The notes under the pieces: generated by a model | Databases searched by the model: none | Seen by the model: only the letters and a program-made list of their open reading frames with translations | Told to the model about the DNA's origin: nothing | Source: Streptomyces violaceoruber | Lineage (GTDB): Bacteria; Actinomycetota; Actinomycetes; Streptomycetales; Streptomycetaceae | Direction of reading: 5' to 3' | NCBI GenBank assembly: GCA_000720805.1 | Contig: JODI01000015.1 | Coordinates: 66,517-130,516, forward strand | DNA: 64,000 bases | In this document: in pieces, positions 51,209-60,338 of the stretch | Numbering within the stretch: the stretch's first letter is position 1 | Layout: every line of letters begins with the position of its first letter | Made by a program: the position numbers and the translations under genes

Positions 51209-52237
51209 TCAGGACAACGGCGCGGTGGACCCCCTGATCGCCACCCGGCACGGCAGGGCCTCGACGCCCGAGCGCCGGGCCCCGGCGATCGCGCCGAACA
51301 GGGCCTGCGCGGCCGCCCGCCCGACCTGTTCGAGGTTCATGTCGACGCTGGTCAGCGGCGGGCGGGAGGCGGAGGTGAGGATCTGCCAGTTGTCGAAGCC
51401 CATGACCGCCACGTCCTCCGGCACCCGGTGGCCCCGCTCGCGCAGCACGTCCATGACGCCGCGGGCGATCTGGTCGCTGCCGCACAGGACGGCGTCGACC
51501 TCCGGGTGCTGGTCGAGCAGCATCGCGGTGGCCGCCCGTCCCCAGCCCTCCGACCACACCCCGAACCGTGGTTCGCCGACCAGGGCGAGGCCGGCGTCGG
51601 CCAGCGCGGACCGGGCTCCCGACGCCCGCTCCTGCGCGGCGAGATAGCCGGGGTCGCCGGTGATGTGCGCGATCTTGCTCCGCCCGCAGGCGAGCAGATG
51701 GTCCACGGCGATCCGGCCGGCCCCCACGCTGTCGGGGACGATGGACAGATCCGCCGGATCCTCCGACGGTGCGTACGCGTAGACGACGGGGACGGGCACC
51801 TCGCGGCCCAGGGACGGGCGCGGGTCGGTACGGCTGCCCACCACGATGAGGCCGTCGACCCGGCGGCCCAGCAGCGCGCGGACGTGGTGCTGCTCGCGGA
51901 TCGCGTCACCGCGCGCGTCGCAGAGGAACACCGCGACCTCGCCCGCTCCGAAGGCGTCCTCGGCGCCCATGAGGATCGGGATGCTGAACCGGCCCTCCAG
52001 GTCGCTGGTGAGCAGACCGACGGTGCCCGTGCGCCCGGCGAGCAGGCCGCGGGCCAGCTGGTTGGGCCGGAACGACAGCCGCTCGGCAGCGTCGATCACC
52101 CGCTGCCGGGTCTCGGCACGCACCTGGCTGCGGCCGTTGAGGGCCTTGGACGCGGTGGCGACGGACACGCCCGCCAGCCGGGCGACGTCGGTGAGCGTGG
52201 CGGGCTGCGAACGAGAGGGGTCGGTGGCCTGTGCCAT
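51209..52237 (-). CDS. LacI-family repressor of the sugar-utilisation locus
   Basis: A 342-residue regulator. Its headpiece reads TLTDVARLAGVSVATASKALNG, with the hinge near residue 60 (FRPNQLARGL), followed by the sugar-sensing domain (VMGFDNWQILTSASRPPLTSVDMN). The ATG at 52237 follows AGGAGCACCC. Its gene lies between the glycosidase genes and the ABC importer. Three near-identical palindromes, CGAAA(A)CCTTT(T)CG, mark both target promoters and its own. It should be released by a sugar from the polymer. Confidence 0.9.
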   Translation of the reverse strand: MAQATDPSRSQPATLTDVARLAGVSVATASKALNGRSQVRAETRQRVIDAAERLSFRPNQLARGLLAGRTGTVGLLTSDLEGRFSIPILMGAEDAFGAGEVAVFLCDARGDAIREQHHVRALLGRRVDGLIVVGSRTDPRPSLGREVPVPVVYAYAPSEDPADLSIVPDSVGAGRIAVDHLLACGRSKIAHITGDPGYLAAQERASGARSALADAGLALVGEPRFGVWSEGWGRAATAMLLDQHPEVDAVLCGSDQIARGVMDVLRERGHRVPEDVAVMGFDNWQILTSASRPPLTSVDMNLEQVGRAAAQALFGAIAGARRSGVEALPCRVAIRGSTAPLS

Positions 52238-52304
52238 GGGTGCTCCTGTCGCGTGTCGCGTGCCGAGACTGCCGAGGCCGACACGTCGGGCGTAAAACAG
52301 TACG

Positions 52305-52316
52305 CGAAAGGTTTCG
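52305..52316. promoter_or_regulatory. LacI operator at the repressor's own promoter
   Basis: CGAAAGGTTTCG is nearly palindromic and matches the operator cores at 51128 and 52405, with one base fewer in each half. It lies 67 bp before the LacI start, consistent with autorepression. Confidence 0.6.
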
Positions 52317-52372
52317 GGGGCGGATCCGCCCTGCCTTGCGGCGAACCGTCGACACTCGCTCGGCACAAGGGA

Positions 52373-52418
52373 TTGACGAGTACCAGGTCGAGTTCTAGCG
52401 TTCCAGAAAACCTTTTCG
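52373..52418 (+). promoter_or_regulatory. Promoter and LacI operator of the sugar ABC operon
   Basis: TTGACG (52373-52378), 17-nt spacer and TAGCGT (52396-52401) are followed three bases later by AGAAAACCTTTTCG (52405-52418). The architecture equals that of the minus-strand promoter at 51128-51169. The operator covers the predicted start site. Confidence 0.7.
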
Positions 52419-52519
52419 GTTCATTTCCCTCGCACGGTCCAGCGCCACCACAGCCATCGGCATCCATCGTCCCGACGGCCGGCCGGGCACGGCCTGCCGC
52501 GCCAGGAGGGGGAGCGAAC

Positions 52520-53836
52520 ATGGGGACCACGGTCGGATCACATGGACGCGTACGCCGTCTCGTCACCGGCGCCGTCGCCCTGCTCGCCGTGGCGAGTCTG
52601 GCCACGGCCTGCGGGTCGGGAGGCGGCGGCTCGGGCGGTGGGGGAGGAAGCGGGACGGCGGACGCCGACGGCGTCGACGACGGTGCGACGCTGACGATGT
52701 GGACGCGTGCGGCGACCCGGCCGCAGAGCGAGGCGCTGGTCAAGGCGTACAACGCGAGCCACAAGAACAAGGTCGAGCTGACCGTCGTCCCCACCGACGA
52801 CTACCAGGCCAAGGTCGGAGCGGCCGCCGGGTCCAAGGACCTGCCCGACCTGTTCGCCTCCGACGTGGTGTTCGTCCCGAACTACACCTCCAACGGACTG
52901 TTCGCCGACCTCACCGAACGCATCGACGCCCTGCCCTTCGCCAAGAACCTCGCCCAGTCGCACATCAAGGCCGGCACGTACGAGGACAAGAAGTACGTCG
53001 TACCGCACACCCTCGACCTGTCGGTGCTCTTCTACAACAAGGACCTCTACCGTAAGGCCGAACTCGACCCCGAGAAGCCTCCCGCCAGTCTGAGCGAGTG
53101 GGACCGGCAGGCACGGGCCGTGGACGCGCTCGGCGGGGGCGTCGACGGCACCTTCTTCGGCGGCAACTGCGGCGGCTGCGGCGTCTTCACCTGGTGGCCG
53201 TCGATCTGGGCCGCGGGCGACGATGTGCTGAACACGGACGGAACCGAGGCAGAGCTCTCCTCCAGCACCGCGAAGAAGGTCTACGACACCTACCGCGGGT
53301 GGGTGCAGGACGACATCGTGGCCCCCGGCGCACGCGAGGAGACAGGCACGACCTGGACCGGGGTCTTCCCGAAGGGGAAGGTCGGCGTCATGCCGATGCC
53401 GTCGACGACCCTGGGTCTGATGCCCAAGAACCTCGACCTCGGCGTCGCCCCCATCCCCGGACCTGACGGTGGCAGGTCCACCTTCGTCGGCGGTGACGCC
53501 ATCGGCATCTCCGCCACCAGCAAGTCGGCCGACCAGGCCTGGAACTTCCTCGCCTGGTCCCTGGGCGACAAGGCACAGGTCGAGGTGGTCGCCGCGCACA
53601 AGGACGTGGTGGCGCGCACCGACCTCGCGTCCAACAAGTACTCCAAGGCGGACCCGCGGCTGGTGACGATCAACGAACTCGTGGCCGACGGCCGTACCCC
53701 GTACGCGCTGAAGTTCGGCCAGACCTTCAACGACCCCAACGGGCCCTGGCTGAAGCTGATGCGCGACGCCGTCTTCGGCGACGGGTCGTCCGTCGCCAAG
53801 GACAACGAAGCGGTCAGCGCCTCACTCTCCGACTGA
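52520..53836 (+). CDS. Sugar ABC importer, extracellular binding lipoprotein
   Basis: A 438-residue lipoprotein with a lipobox LATAC (Cys31), a Gly-rich linker and a solute-binding fold (GATLTMWTRAATRPQSEALVKAYN, then LPDLFASDVVFVPNYTSNGLFADLT). ATG 52520 is preceded by AGGAGGGGG. It should capture a mono- or oligosaccharide from the GH43/MGH1 enzymes. Two permease genes follow. No ATPase gene is present; in Streptomyces the shared ATPase MsiK usually serves such systems. Confidence 0.9.
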   Translation: MGTTVGSHGRVRRLVTGAVALLAVASLATACGSGGGGSGGGGGSGTADADGVDDGATLTMWTRAATRPQSEALVKAYNASHKNKVELTVVPTDDYQAKVGAAAGSKDLPDLFASDVVFVPNYTSNGLFADLTERIDALPFAKNLAQSHIKAGTYEDKKYVVPHTLDLSVLFYNKDLYRKAELDPEKPPASLSEWDRQARAVDALGGGVDGTFFGGNCGGCGVFTWWPSIWAAGDDVLNTDGTEAELSSSTAKKVYDTYRGWVQDDIVAPGAREETGTTWTGVFPKGKVGVMPMPSTTLGLMPKNLDLGVAPIPGPDGGRSTFVGGDAIGISATSKSADQAWNFLAWSLGDKAQVEVVAAHKDVVARTDLASNKYSKADPRLVTINELVADGRTPYALKFGQTFNDPNGPWLKLMRDAVFGDGSSVAKDNEAVSASLSD

Positions 53837-53843
53837 CCCCATC

Positions 53844-53920
53844 GGCTCCGGCTGGAACGCCACCCGGGCTCCGACTGAACTCGCCCCCGGCTCCGACTGG
53901 ACCCCACCCGGCTCCGGCAG
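53844..53920 (+). repeat. Degenerate 21-23-bp repeat between binding-protein and permease genes
   Basis: Four copies of GGCTCCGACTGGA-like units start at 53844, 53867, 53889 and 53910. They fill the gap after the binding-protein stop, where repeats often modulate mRNA stability and lower permease expression. Confidence 0.7.
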
Positions 53921-53952
53921 CCCCTTCCCACGTCCCACGGCAGAGGAGAGCC

Positions 53953-54915
53953 ATGCAGGTGAAGGCAGCCGACCCAGCGGCAGCCGAACCCAGGACCCGG
54001 CCGGAACGCCGGGCCCGTCCGTCCCGCGCCACTCCGCCCCGATGGCGGTCCCGGAAGGCGAAAGGCCTTGCCTACGCGGCCCCCACGGCCGTGTTCGTCG
54101 CGGTCTTCTTCCTGCTGCCGCTGCTGCTCGTCGGGCAGATGTCGCTCAGCGACTGGCCGCTCCTCGCGGGCGACCGGGGCCTCAACGCCCCCGAGAACTA
54201 CGCCGACGCGACCGACGGCACCCTCTTCTGGCCCGCGGTCCGCTTCACCCTCTTCTACACCGTGATCGTCACGGTCGTACTCCTCGGCCTCGCGCTCGGC
54301 CTCGCCCTGCTGGTGCAGGAGTCCCGGCCCGGGACGGGCTTCTTCCGTACGGTCTACTTCCTGCCCGGCGCCCTGGGACTGGCCTCCGCGTCCCTGCTGT
54401 TCTGGGGCCTGTACAGCCCCAGCACCGGCCCGCTCAGCCGCATCCTCGAAGAACTCGGCCTCGTCGACGACCCGGTGTCCTTCCTCGGCACACCGACCTC
54501 CGCCCTGCTGTCGACGGTCTTCCTCATCGTCTGGAAGTTCGCCGGCTTCTACATGCTGATCCTCCTCGTGGGCCTCCAGCGCATCCCCCAGGACGTTTTC
54601 GAGGCCGCCCGCATGGACGGCGCGAGCCGCGGCCAGATCTTCCGCTCCATCACGCTGCCGCTCTTGCGGCCGTCGCTCGCCCTGACGCTGCTGCTGTGCG
54701 TGACCGGGTCGCTGCTCGCCTTCGACCAGTTCTTCATCCTCACCAAGGGCGGACCGGACAACAGCACCGTCACCGTCGTGCAGTTGATCTACCGCGAGGC
54801 CTTCCAGCGGATGGACCTCGGCACCGCGGCCGCCCTGTCGGTCATCGTGCTGGCCGTGCTGCTCCTGTTCAACGCCCTTCAGTTCCGCGGTCTGCGCCGC
54901 GCCGACGAGTCATGA
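53953..54915 (+). CDS. Sugar ABC importer permease 1
   Basis: A 320-residue membrane protein with six predicted segments. It carries the EAA-loop of CUT1 permeases (QDVFEAARMDGASRGQIFRSITLPLLRPSL). The basic N-terminal 45 residues are longer than usual. It pairs with the next permease. ATG 53953 is preceded by GAGGAGAG. Confidence 0.92.
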   Translation: MQVKAADPAAAEPRTRPERRARPSRATPPRWRSRKAKGLAYAAPTAVFVAVFFLLPLLLVGQMSLSDWPLLAGDRGLNAPENYADATDGTLFWPAVRFTLFYTVIVTVVLLGLALGLALLVQESRPGTGFFRTVYFLPGALGLASASLLFWGLYSPSTGPLSRILEELGLVDDPVSFLGTPTSALLSTVFLIVWKFAGFYMLILLVGLQRIPQDVFEAARMDGASRGQIFRSITLPLLRPSLALTLLLCVTGSLLAFDQFFILTKGGPDNSTVTVVQLIYREAFQRMDLGTAAALSVIVLAVLLLFNALQFRGLRRADES

Positions 54916-54943
54916 GGCGTACCTCGAGAGAAGGGACACCACG

Positions 54944-55765
54944 GTGCTGACCCGCACCCTCGGCCGGACGCCCTACTTCGTCGTCGCCGGCGGCCTGGCC
55001 GTCATCTTCCTCTTTCCGCTGCTGTGGAACGCCTGGGCCTCCGTCAGCGGACAGCCGGGCACCGCACAGGAATCCGGCTACGGGTTCGGCAACTACCGCA
55101 CACTGCTCGACTACGACGCGGGCCTGTGGCGGTACCTCCTCAACAGCACCGCCGTCTCCGCGCTGACCGTCGTCCTGACCCTCGGAGTGTCACTGCTGGG
55201 CGGCTACGCCTTCGCCCGCTTCGACTTCCCCGGCAAGAACCTGCTGTTCCTGCTCACCCTGGCCATCCTCATGGTCCCGTACGCCACCCTCCTCATCCCT
55301 CTCTACGTACTGCTCGGCAGACTCCACCTGCAGAACTCGCTGATCGGGCTGAGCCTGGTCCTGGCCATGTTCCAACTGCCGTTCGCCACCTTCATGATGC
55401 GGATCTCCTTCGAGGCGGTCCCGCGCGAACTGGAGGAGTCGGCGCTGGTCGACGGCTGCGGCACGGCGGGCGCACTGCGGCGGGTCCTCCTCCCGGCGGT
55501 ACGACCGGGACTGATCACCGTCGGTCTCTTCGCGTTCCTCGCGGCCTGGAACGACTTCATCGCACCGCTGATCCTCATCTCCGACAACGAGAAGGCGCCG
55601 CTGCCACTGGCCGTCGCGAATCTGCGGCAGCAGAGCATGGGCGCCGTCGACTACGGCGCCACCGAGGCGGGCGTGGTGGTCCTCGCCGTGCCCTGTCTCG
55701 TCCTGTTCCTGCTGCTGCAACGGCACTACGTACGGGGCTTCATGTCCGGTGCGCTCAAGGGCTGA
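54944..55765 (+). CDS. Sugar ABC importer permease 2
   Basis: A 273-residue CUT1 permease with the EAA-loop RELEESALVDGCGTAGALRRVLLPAVRPGLI and about six membrane segments. GTG start 28 bp after the first permease. It completes the membrane part of the importer. Confidence 0.92.
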   Translation: MLTRTLGRTPYFVVAGGLAVIFLFPLLWNAWASVSGQPGTAQESGYGFGNYRTLLDYDAGLWRYLLNSTAVSALTVVLTLGVSLLGGYAFARFDFPGKNLLFLLTLAILMVPYATLLIPLYVLLGRLHLQNSLIGLSLVLAMFQLPFATFMMRISFEAVPRELEESALVDGCGTAGALRRVLLPAVRPGLITVGLFAFLAAWNDFIAPLILISDNEKAPLPLAVANLRQQSMGAVDYGATEAGVVVLAVPCLVLFLLLQRHYVRGFMSGALKG

Positions 55766-55880
55766 TGGCCGATGGGTGACGGCCGACGCGCGCACGACTT
55801 CACCGGACGACTTGACCGGACGATCTGGCCGGACAACCGAAGGGACGAACCGAGGGCATGAAGTGGTGAAGGAGAACACA

Positions 55881-57944
55881 GTGGGGTCACTCGTCCTGCC
55901 GGTGGCACCGACCCGCGGCAGGCTGCGACCGCTCGGCCTCGACGAGGTCAGGATCACCGGGGGGTTCTGGGGCCGCCGCCGGCACACCAACGAGAACGCC
56001 ACCCTCGGCCACTGCCGCGACTGGATGGAACGTCTCGGCTGGACCGGCAATTTCCTGGCCGCCGCGCAGGGCCGCGCCCCCCGGGAGCGGCGCGGCCGGG
56101 AGTTCGCCGACTCCGAGGTCTACAAACTCCTCGAAGCCATGGCCTGGCAGGCCGGCCCCACGGGCACGCTCGCCCCGGACATCGCCGCCCTCACCGAGGC
56201 GGTCGCGCCGGCCCAGCAACCGGATGGCTACCTCAACACCGCCTTCGGCCACCCCGGACAGCCGCCCCGCTACAGCGACCTCGAATGGGGCCATGAGCTC
56301 TACTGCCACGGCCACTTGATCCAGGCGGGCGTGGCCCAGGCCCGGGCCCGGGGCGAGGGCGAGCTGACGAAGATCGCCCGGCGGGCGGCCGACCACGTCT
56401 GCGCCACCTTCGGGACGGGCGGCATCGAGGGCGTCTGCGGCCACCCCGAGATCGAGACGGCCCTGGTCGAGCTGGCCAGGTTGACGGGGGAACAGCGCTA
56501 CCTCGACCAGGCCGCCCTCTTCATCGACCGCCGCGGCCACGGCACGCTCGCCGAGGGCGAGTTCGGCCGCGTCTACTACCAGGACGACCTGCCCGTACGA
56601 CGGGCCACCGTGCTGCGGGGCCACGCCGTCCGCGCCCTGTACCTCGCGGCCGGCGCCGTCGACGTGGCCGTGGAGACCGGGGACGACGACCTGCTCGACG
56701 CGGTCGTACGGCAGTGGGAGGCCACGGTCGCCCGACGGACCTATCTGACCGGCGGCATGGGCTCCCACCACCGGGACGAGTCCTTCGGCGACGACTTCGT
56801 CCTCCCGCCGGACCGCGCCTATTCGGAGACCTGCGCCGGCGTCGCCTCCGTCATGCTCAGCTGGCGGCTCCTGCTGGCCACCGGCGAGCCGCGCTACGCC
56901 GACCTCGCCGAGCGGACCCTGTTCAACGTGGTCGCGACGTCCCCGACCGAGGACGGCCGGGCCTTCTTCTACGCCAACACCCTGCACCGACGCCACCGGG
57001 GCGCCGTGCCCGCCGTGGACGCCGTGAGCCCGCGCGCCGAGTCCAGCCTGCGCTCGCCCTGGTTCGCGGTGTCCTGCTGCCCGACCAACGTGGCGCGGAC
57101 GCTGGCCCAACTGCCCGCGTACCTCGCGACGGCCGACGACCACGGCGTGCAGCTGCACCAGTACGCCGACGCGGAGATCGCCACCTCGCTCCAAGGCGGC
57201 CACGGCGTCGCGCTGCGGGTCCGCACGGACTATCCGACCGGCGGAAACGTGACCGTGCGCATCGACCGGTCGTCGCCGGACCGCCCGTGGACCGTGTCGC
57301 TGCGCGTTCCCGCGTGGACGGCGGGCGCCACGGCATGGCTGGTCGACCCGGACGGGACCCGCCGTACCGTGCCCCCGGGCGTGACCGAGGTGACGCGCGG
57401 TTTCCGGCCCGGTGACGAGATCCGGCTCGAACTGCCCGTACGGCCGCGCTGGATCCGGGCCGACCCCCGCGTCGACGCCGTCCGAGGCACGGTGGCCGTC
57501 CAACGCGGGCCGCTGGTGTACTGCGCCGAGTCCGTGGACCTGCCGGACGGACACGACGTCGACGTGATCCGGGTGGACCCGACCGCACCGCCGCAGGACG
57601 GGACGGGCGGCACGGTGGTCACCGCCGCGCAGATCACCGCGTACGACGTACAGAGCGACGGGACCTGGCCGTACCGGCCGCTCGACACGACCGCCGCCGA
57701 GCCGTCCGCCGACCGCACGGAGATCACCCTGGTCCCTTACCACTCCTGGGCGAACCGCGGGCCTTCGACGATGCGGGTGTGGCTGCCGGTCGTGGAACCG
57801 CCCCGTGTCACCCTGCCGGACAGCACCCTCACAGGAAAGCAGCCGTGCGCGGACCGCGAAGACGGCACCCTGACGAGAGGAAGCGCGCGCTCTTCGGACC
57901 ACCGCCCGGACTCGCCGACGGCGACCGACCACCGGAAGGCGTGA
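55881..57944 (+). CDS. GH127-family glycosidase (DUF1680, beta-L-arabinofuranosidase-like)
   Basis: A 687-residue intracellular glycosidase. The start LDEVRITGGFWGRRRHTNENAT is typical for GH127, as are the cysteine-containing CGHPEIETALVELARLTG and the CCPTNVARTLAQLPAYL segment with a Cys pair expected at the zinc/thiolate site. GH127 members release beta-L-arabinofuranose from short oligosaccharides. This would follow import by the ABC system. GTG 55881 is chosen because AAGGAG lies 6 bases before it; GTGs at 55863/55866 lack this. No signal peptide. Confidence 0.88.
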   Translation: MGSLVLPVAPTRGRLRPLGLDEVRITGGFWGRRRHTNENATLGHCRDWMERLGWTGNFLAAAQGRAPRERRGREFADSEVYKLLEAMAWQAGPTGTLAPDIAALTEAVAPAQQPDGYLNTAFGHPGQPPRYSDLEWGHELYCHGHLIQAGVAQARARGEGELTKIARRAADHVCATFGTGGIEGVCGHPEIETALVELARLTGEQRYLDQAALFIDRRGHGTLAEGEFGRVYYQDDLPVRRATVLRGHAVRALYLAAGAVDVAVETGDDDLLDAVVRQWEATVARRTYLTGGMGSHHRDESFGDDFVLPPDRAYSETCAGVASVMLSWRLLLATGEPRYADLAERTLFNVVATSPTEDGRAFFYANTLHRRHRGAVPAVDAVSPRAESSLRSPWFAVSCCPTNVARTLAQLPAYLATADDHGVQLHQYADAEIATSLQGGHGVALRVRTDYPTGGNVTVRIDRSSPDRPWTVSLRVPAWTAGATAWLVDPDGTRRTVPPGVTEVTRGFRPGDEIRLELPVRPRWIRADPRVDAVRGTVAVQRGPLVYCAESVDLPDGHDVDVIRVDPTAPPQDGTGGTVVTAAQITAYDVQSDGTWPYRPLDTTAAEPSADRTEITLVPYHSWANRGPSTMRVWLPVVEPPRVTLPDSTLTGKQPCADREDGTLTRGSARSSDHRPDSPTATDHRKA

Positions 57945-57975
57945 CGCGGCCGTCCGGCCGGGACCTGCTCCTGGG

Positions 57976-58218
57976 CTACCAGGGGGCCAGTGAGCCGTCC
58001 GCGTTGCGCAGGACCGGGGTGCGCCAGCGATGGCCGCGTTCGGCGGCGGCCCGGACCGCGTCCTCGTCGATGGTGATGCCCGGACCGGGCGCGGTCGGGC
58101 GGTGGATGTAGCCGTCGCGGAACGTGAAGGGGGTGGTGTCGGCGAGGTGGCCCAGCAAGAGTCCGGGCAGCAACGCCGTCAGCAGCCTCGCCGTCTGCAT
58201 CCACTTCTGCGACTGCAC
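57976..58218 (-). pseudogene. C-terminal remnant of an enolase-superfamily sugar-acid dehydratase
   Basis: The 80-residue frame ends with FTFRDGYIHRPTAPGPGITI, then DEDAVRAAAERGHRWRTPVL and RNADGSLAPW. This is the C-terminal pattern of galactonate-dehydratase-like members of the mandelate racemase family. The catalytic barrel is absent and the sequence upstream is unrelated. It is a truncated relic next to a GH127 gene. Confidence 0.6.
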
Positions 58219-58263
58219 GGACGAGGTGGGACGCGGGCTCGGCCGTACCGAACGCGTCGCCCA

Positions 58264-58737
58264 CTACCCGCAGTTGGCGCGCACCCTGCGCAAGGCGTTC
58301 ATCGCCAACCACTGGACGCGGCACAGGGCCACTTCACCCAGGGCGGCATCTCCAGCGAGAACGCGATGGCCATCGCCCGACCTGGTGCCGAACTTGTAGG
58401 CCCCGCCGTAGATCCACACCATCACCGGGCGCTTCGCGGCCGGGTCCGGATCCGGTGTCCAGACATTGACGGTGAGCCAGTCCTCTCCTCCGGGTGTGGG
58501 AGTGGGTATGGCAGGGCTCAACGGCTCCTGCGGCGGCGGGGGACCGAACGCGAACGCCTCGCGCGTGCCCTCCCATCGACGCACCGGCTGCGGCGCGGCG
58601 AACCGCAACCTCCCCACCGGGGGTTCGGCGAACGGGATGCCCCGGAAGACCGCGAGACCGTCCTCGTGGCGGCCGCGCACGACGCCCCCCACGGTGGCGA
58701 CGTCGAGAATCGGTTCTGTGGTCACGACACTCCTCAT
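58264..58737 (-). pseudogene. N-terminal remnant of a type B carboxylesterase
   Basis: The first 115 residues are a good carboxylesterase start: GVVRGRHEDGLAVFRGIPFAEPPVGRLRF, then EDWLTVNVWTPDP and PVMVWIYGGAYKFGT, ahead of the normal catalytic GESAG region. After that the sequence departs (SGDGHRVLAGDAALGEV) and stops; the Ser, Glu and His of the triad are missing. ATG 58737 is intact, so the remnant may still be translated. Confidence 0.7.
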
Positions 58738-58829
58738 TGAGCTCTGCCGACCGCCGCACGGTCGCTTTACGACGACCAGGCGTCGGCTGCATGGTTCTCC
58801 AGGCTCCTGGACGGCCGCGTGGGCGGAGG

Positions 58830-58862
58830 GGCCGCGCATGATCCTCAGGATCGTGCGCGGCC
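58830..58862 (-). terminator. 33-bp near-perfect palindrome after the aldehyde dehydrogenase gene
   Basis: GGCCGCGCATGATCCT and AGGATCGTGCGCGGCC flank a single C, with one mismatch. It lies 40 bp after the aldehyde dehydrogenase stop on the minus strand. Confidence 0.7.
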
Positions 58863-58901
58863 GAACCCGCGGGGGCTGCCTGTCCGCGACCGGCGGCCAC
58901 C

Positions 58902-60338
58902 TCAGGCGAGCGAGGTCCACACGCTCTTGACCTCCGTGTAAGCGTCGATGGCTCCGCTGCCCATCTCCCGGCCCCAGCCGCTGGCCTTGAACCCGCCCCA
59001 GGGGGCGGAAGCGTCCACGGGGTTGGGCATGTTGATGAAGACCGTGCCCGCGCGGATGGAGCCGGCCACGCGGTGCGCCGCGCCCACGTCGCGGGTCCAT
59101 ACGGCCGCCGCCAGGCCGTACTCGGTGTCGTTGGCGCGGGCGACGGCCTCGTCCTCGTCGTCGTACGGCAGGATGGCCAGCACCGGGCCGAAGATCTCCT
59201 CGCGAGCGATGCGCATGTCGTCCCGTACACCCGCGAAGACGGTCGGCTGGTAGAAGAAGCCCGGCAGGTCGTCGACGGGGGCCCCGCCGGCGAGCAGCTG
59301 GGCGCCTTCCTGGACCCCGCTGCGGACCAATGCGTCGACGTGGTCGCGGTGTTCGCCGGTGACCAGGGGGCCGAGCTCGGTGTCGGGCGCGCTGCCCGCG
59401 CCGAGTCGCATCCCGCTGACGGCCTTGGCGCAGCGTTCGGCGAACTCGTCGGCGAGGGAGCGGTGGACGAGGAACCGGGTGTAGGCGGCGCACACCTGGC
59501 CGCTGTTGAGGAGCGCGCCCTGAAGACAGCCCGTCACGGCCGCGTCCAGGTCGGCGCCGGGCAGGACGAGGCTGGGTGCCTTCCCGCCGAGTTCGAGCGT
59601 GACACGCTTGAGGTTGCCCGCGGAGGCCCGGACGATGTCCCTGCCGGTCTCGGTCGAACCGGTGAAGGAGACCTTGTCCACGCCGGGATGCTCGACGAGG
59701 GCCCGGCCGGCCTCGGGACCACCGGTCAGCAGGTTGATGGCGCCGTCCGGCACACCGGCCGCCCGGCACAACTCCACGAGCCGCACCGTGGTCATCGGGG
59801 TCTGCTCCGCGGGTTTGACGATCACCGTGTTCCCGCAGGCGAGGGCCGGTGCGATCTTCCAACTCGCGATCATGAGCGGGAAGTTCCAGGGGGTGATCAG
59901 CGCGCACACTCCCACCGGCTCGCGCTTGGTGTACTGCAGTACGCCGGGGAAGGACAGCGGCGCCGTCTCGCCGTAGATCTTGGTGACCCAGCCGGCGTAG
60001 TAGCGGAAGTGCTCGGCGGCCGCGGCGACGCTGACCGCCATGGAGACGCCGAGCGGCTGGCCCTGGTCGCGGGTCTCCAACTCGGCCAGTTCCTCGGCGT
60101 TTTCCTCGATGAGGTCGCCGATACGCCACAGGATCCGGGCGCGCCGGGCCGGGGTGAGTCCCGCCCACTGAGGGTCCTCGAGGGCGGCGCGGGCGGCCCG
60201 TACGGCCGCGTCGGCGTCCGCCGTCCCCGCCAGGGACACCTGGGCGTGGGGTTGCCCCGTTGCCGGGTCCAGGGTCTCGAACTCCGCTCCGGAGGCCGCG
60301 GCTTGCCACTCGCCACCGATGAGAAGGGTATTGGTCAC
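58902..60338 (-). CDS. NAD(P)-dependent aldehyde dehydrogenase
   Basis: A 478-residue enzyme with PWNFPLMIASWKIAPALACG (cofactor), VTLELGGKAPSLVL (Glu), NSGQVCAAYTR (catalytic Cys) and EEIFGPVLAILPYDDEDEA. It oxidises an aldehyde to the acid. GTG start overlaps the stop of the GMC oxidoreductase gene (GTGA), so alcohol oxidation and aldehyde oxidation are coupled. Its sequence is close to betaine/phenylacetaldehyde-type dehydrogenases; the exact substrate is open. Confidence 0.9.
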   Translation of the reverse strand: MTNTLLIGGEWQAAASGAEFETLDPATGQPHAQVSLAGTADADAAVRAARAALEDPQWAGLTPARRARILWRIGDLIEENAEELAELETRDQGQPLGVSMAVSVAAAAEHFRYYAGWVTKIYGETAPLSFPGVLQYTKREPVGVCALITPWNFPLMIASWKIAPALACGNTVIVKPAEQTPMTTVRLVELCRAAGVPDGAINLLTGGPEAGRALVEHPGVDKVSFTGSTETGRDIVRASAGNLKRVTLELGGKAPSLVLPGADLDAAVTGCLQGALLNSGQVCAAYTRFLVHRSLADEFAERCAKAVSGMRLGAGSAPDTELGPLVTGEHRDHVDALVRSGVQEGAQLLAGGAPVDDLPGFFYQPTVFAGVRDDMRIAREEIFGPVLAILPYDDEDEAVARANDTEYGLAAAVWTRDVGAAHRVAGSIRAGTVFINMPNPVDASAPWGGFKASGWGREMGSGAIDAYTEVKSVWTSLA

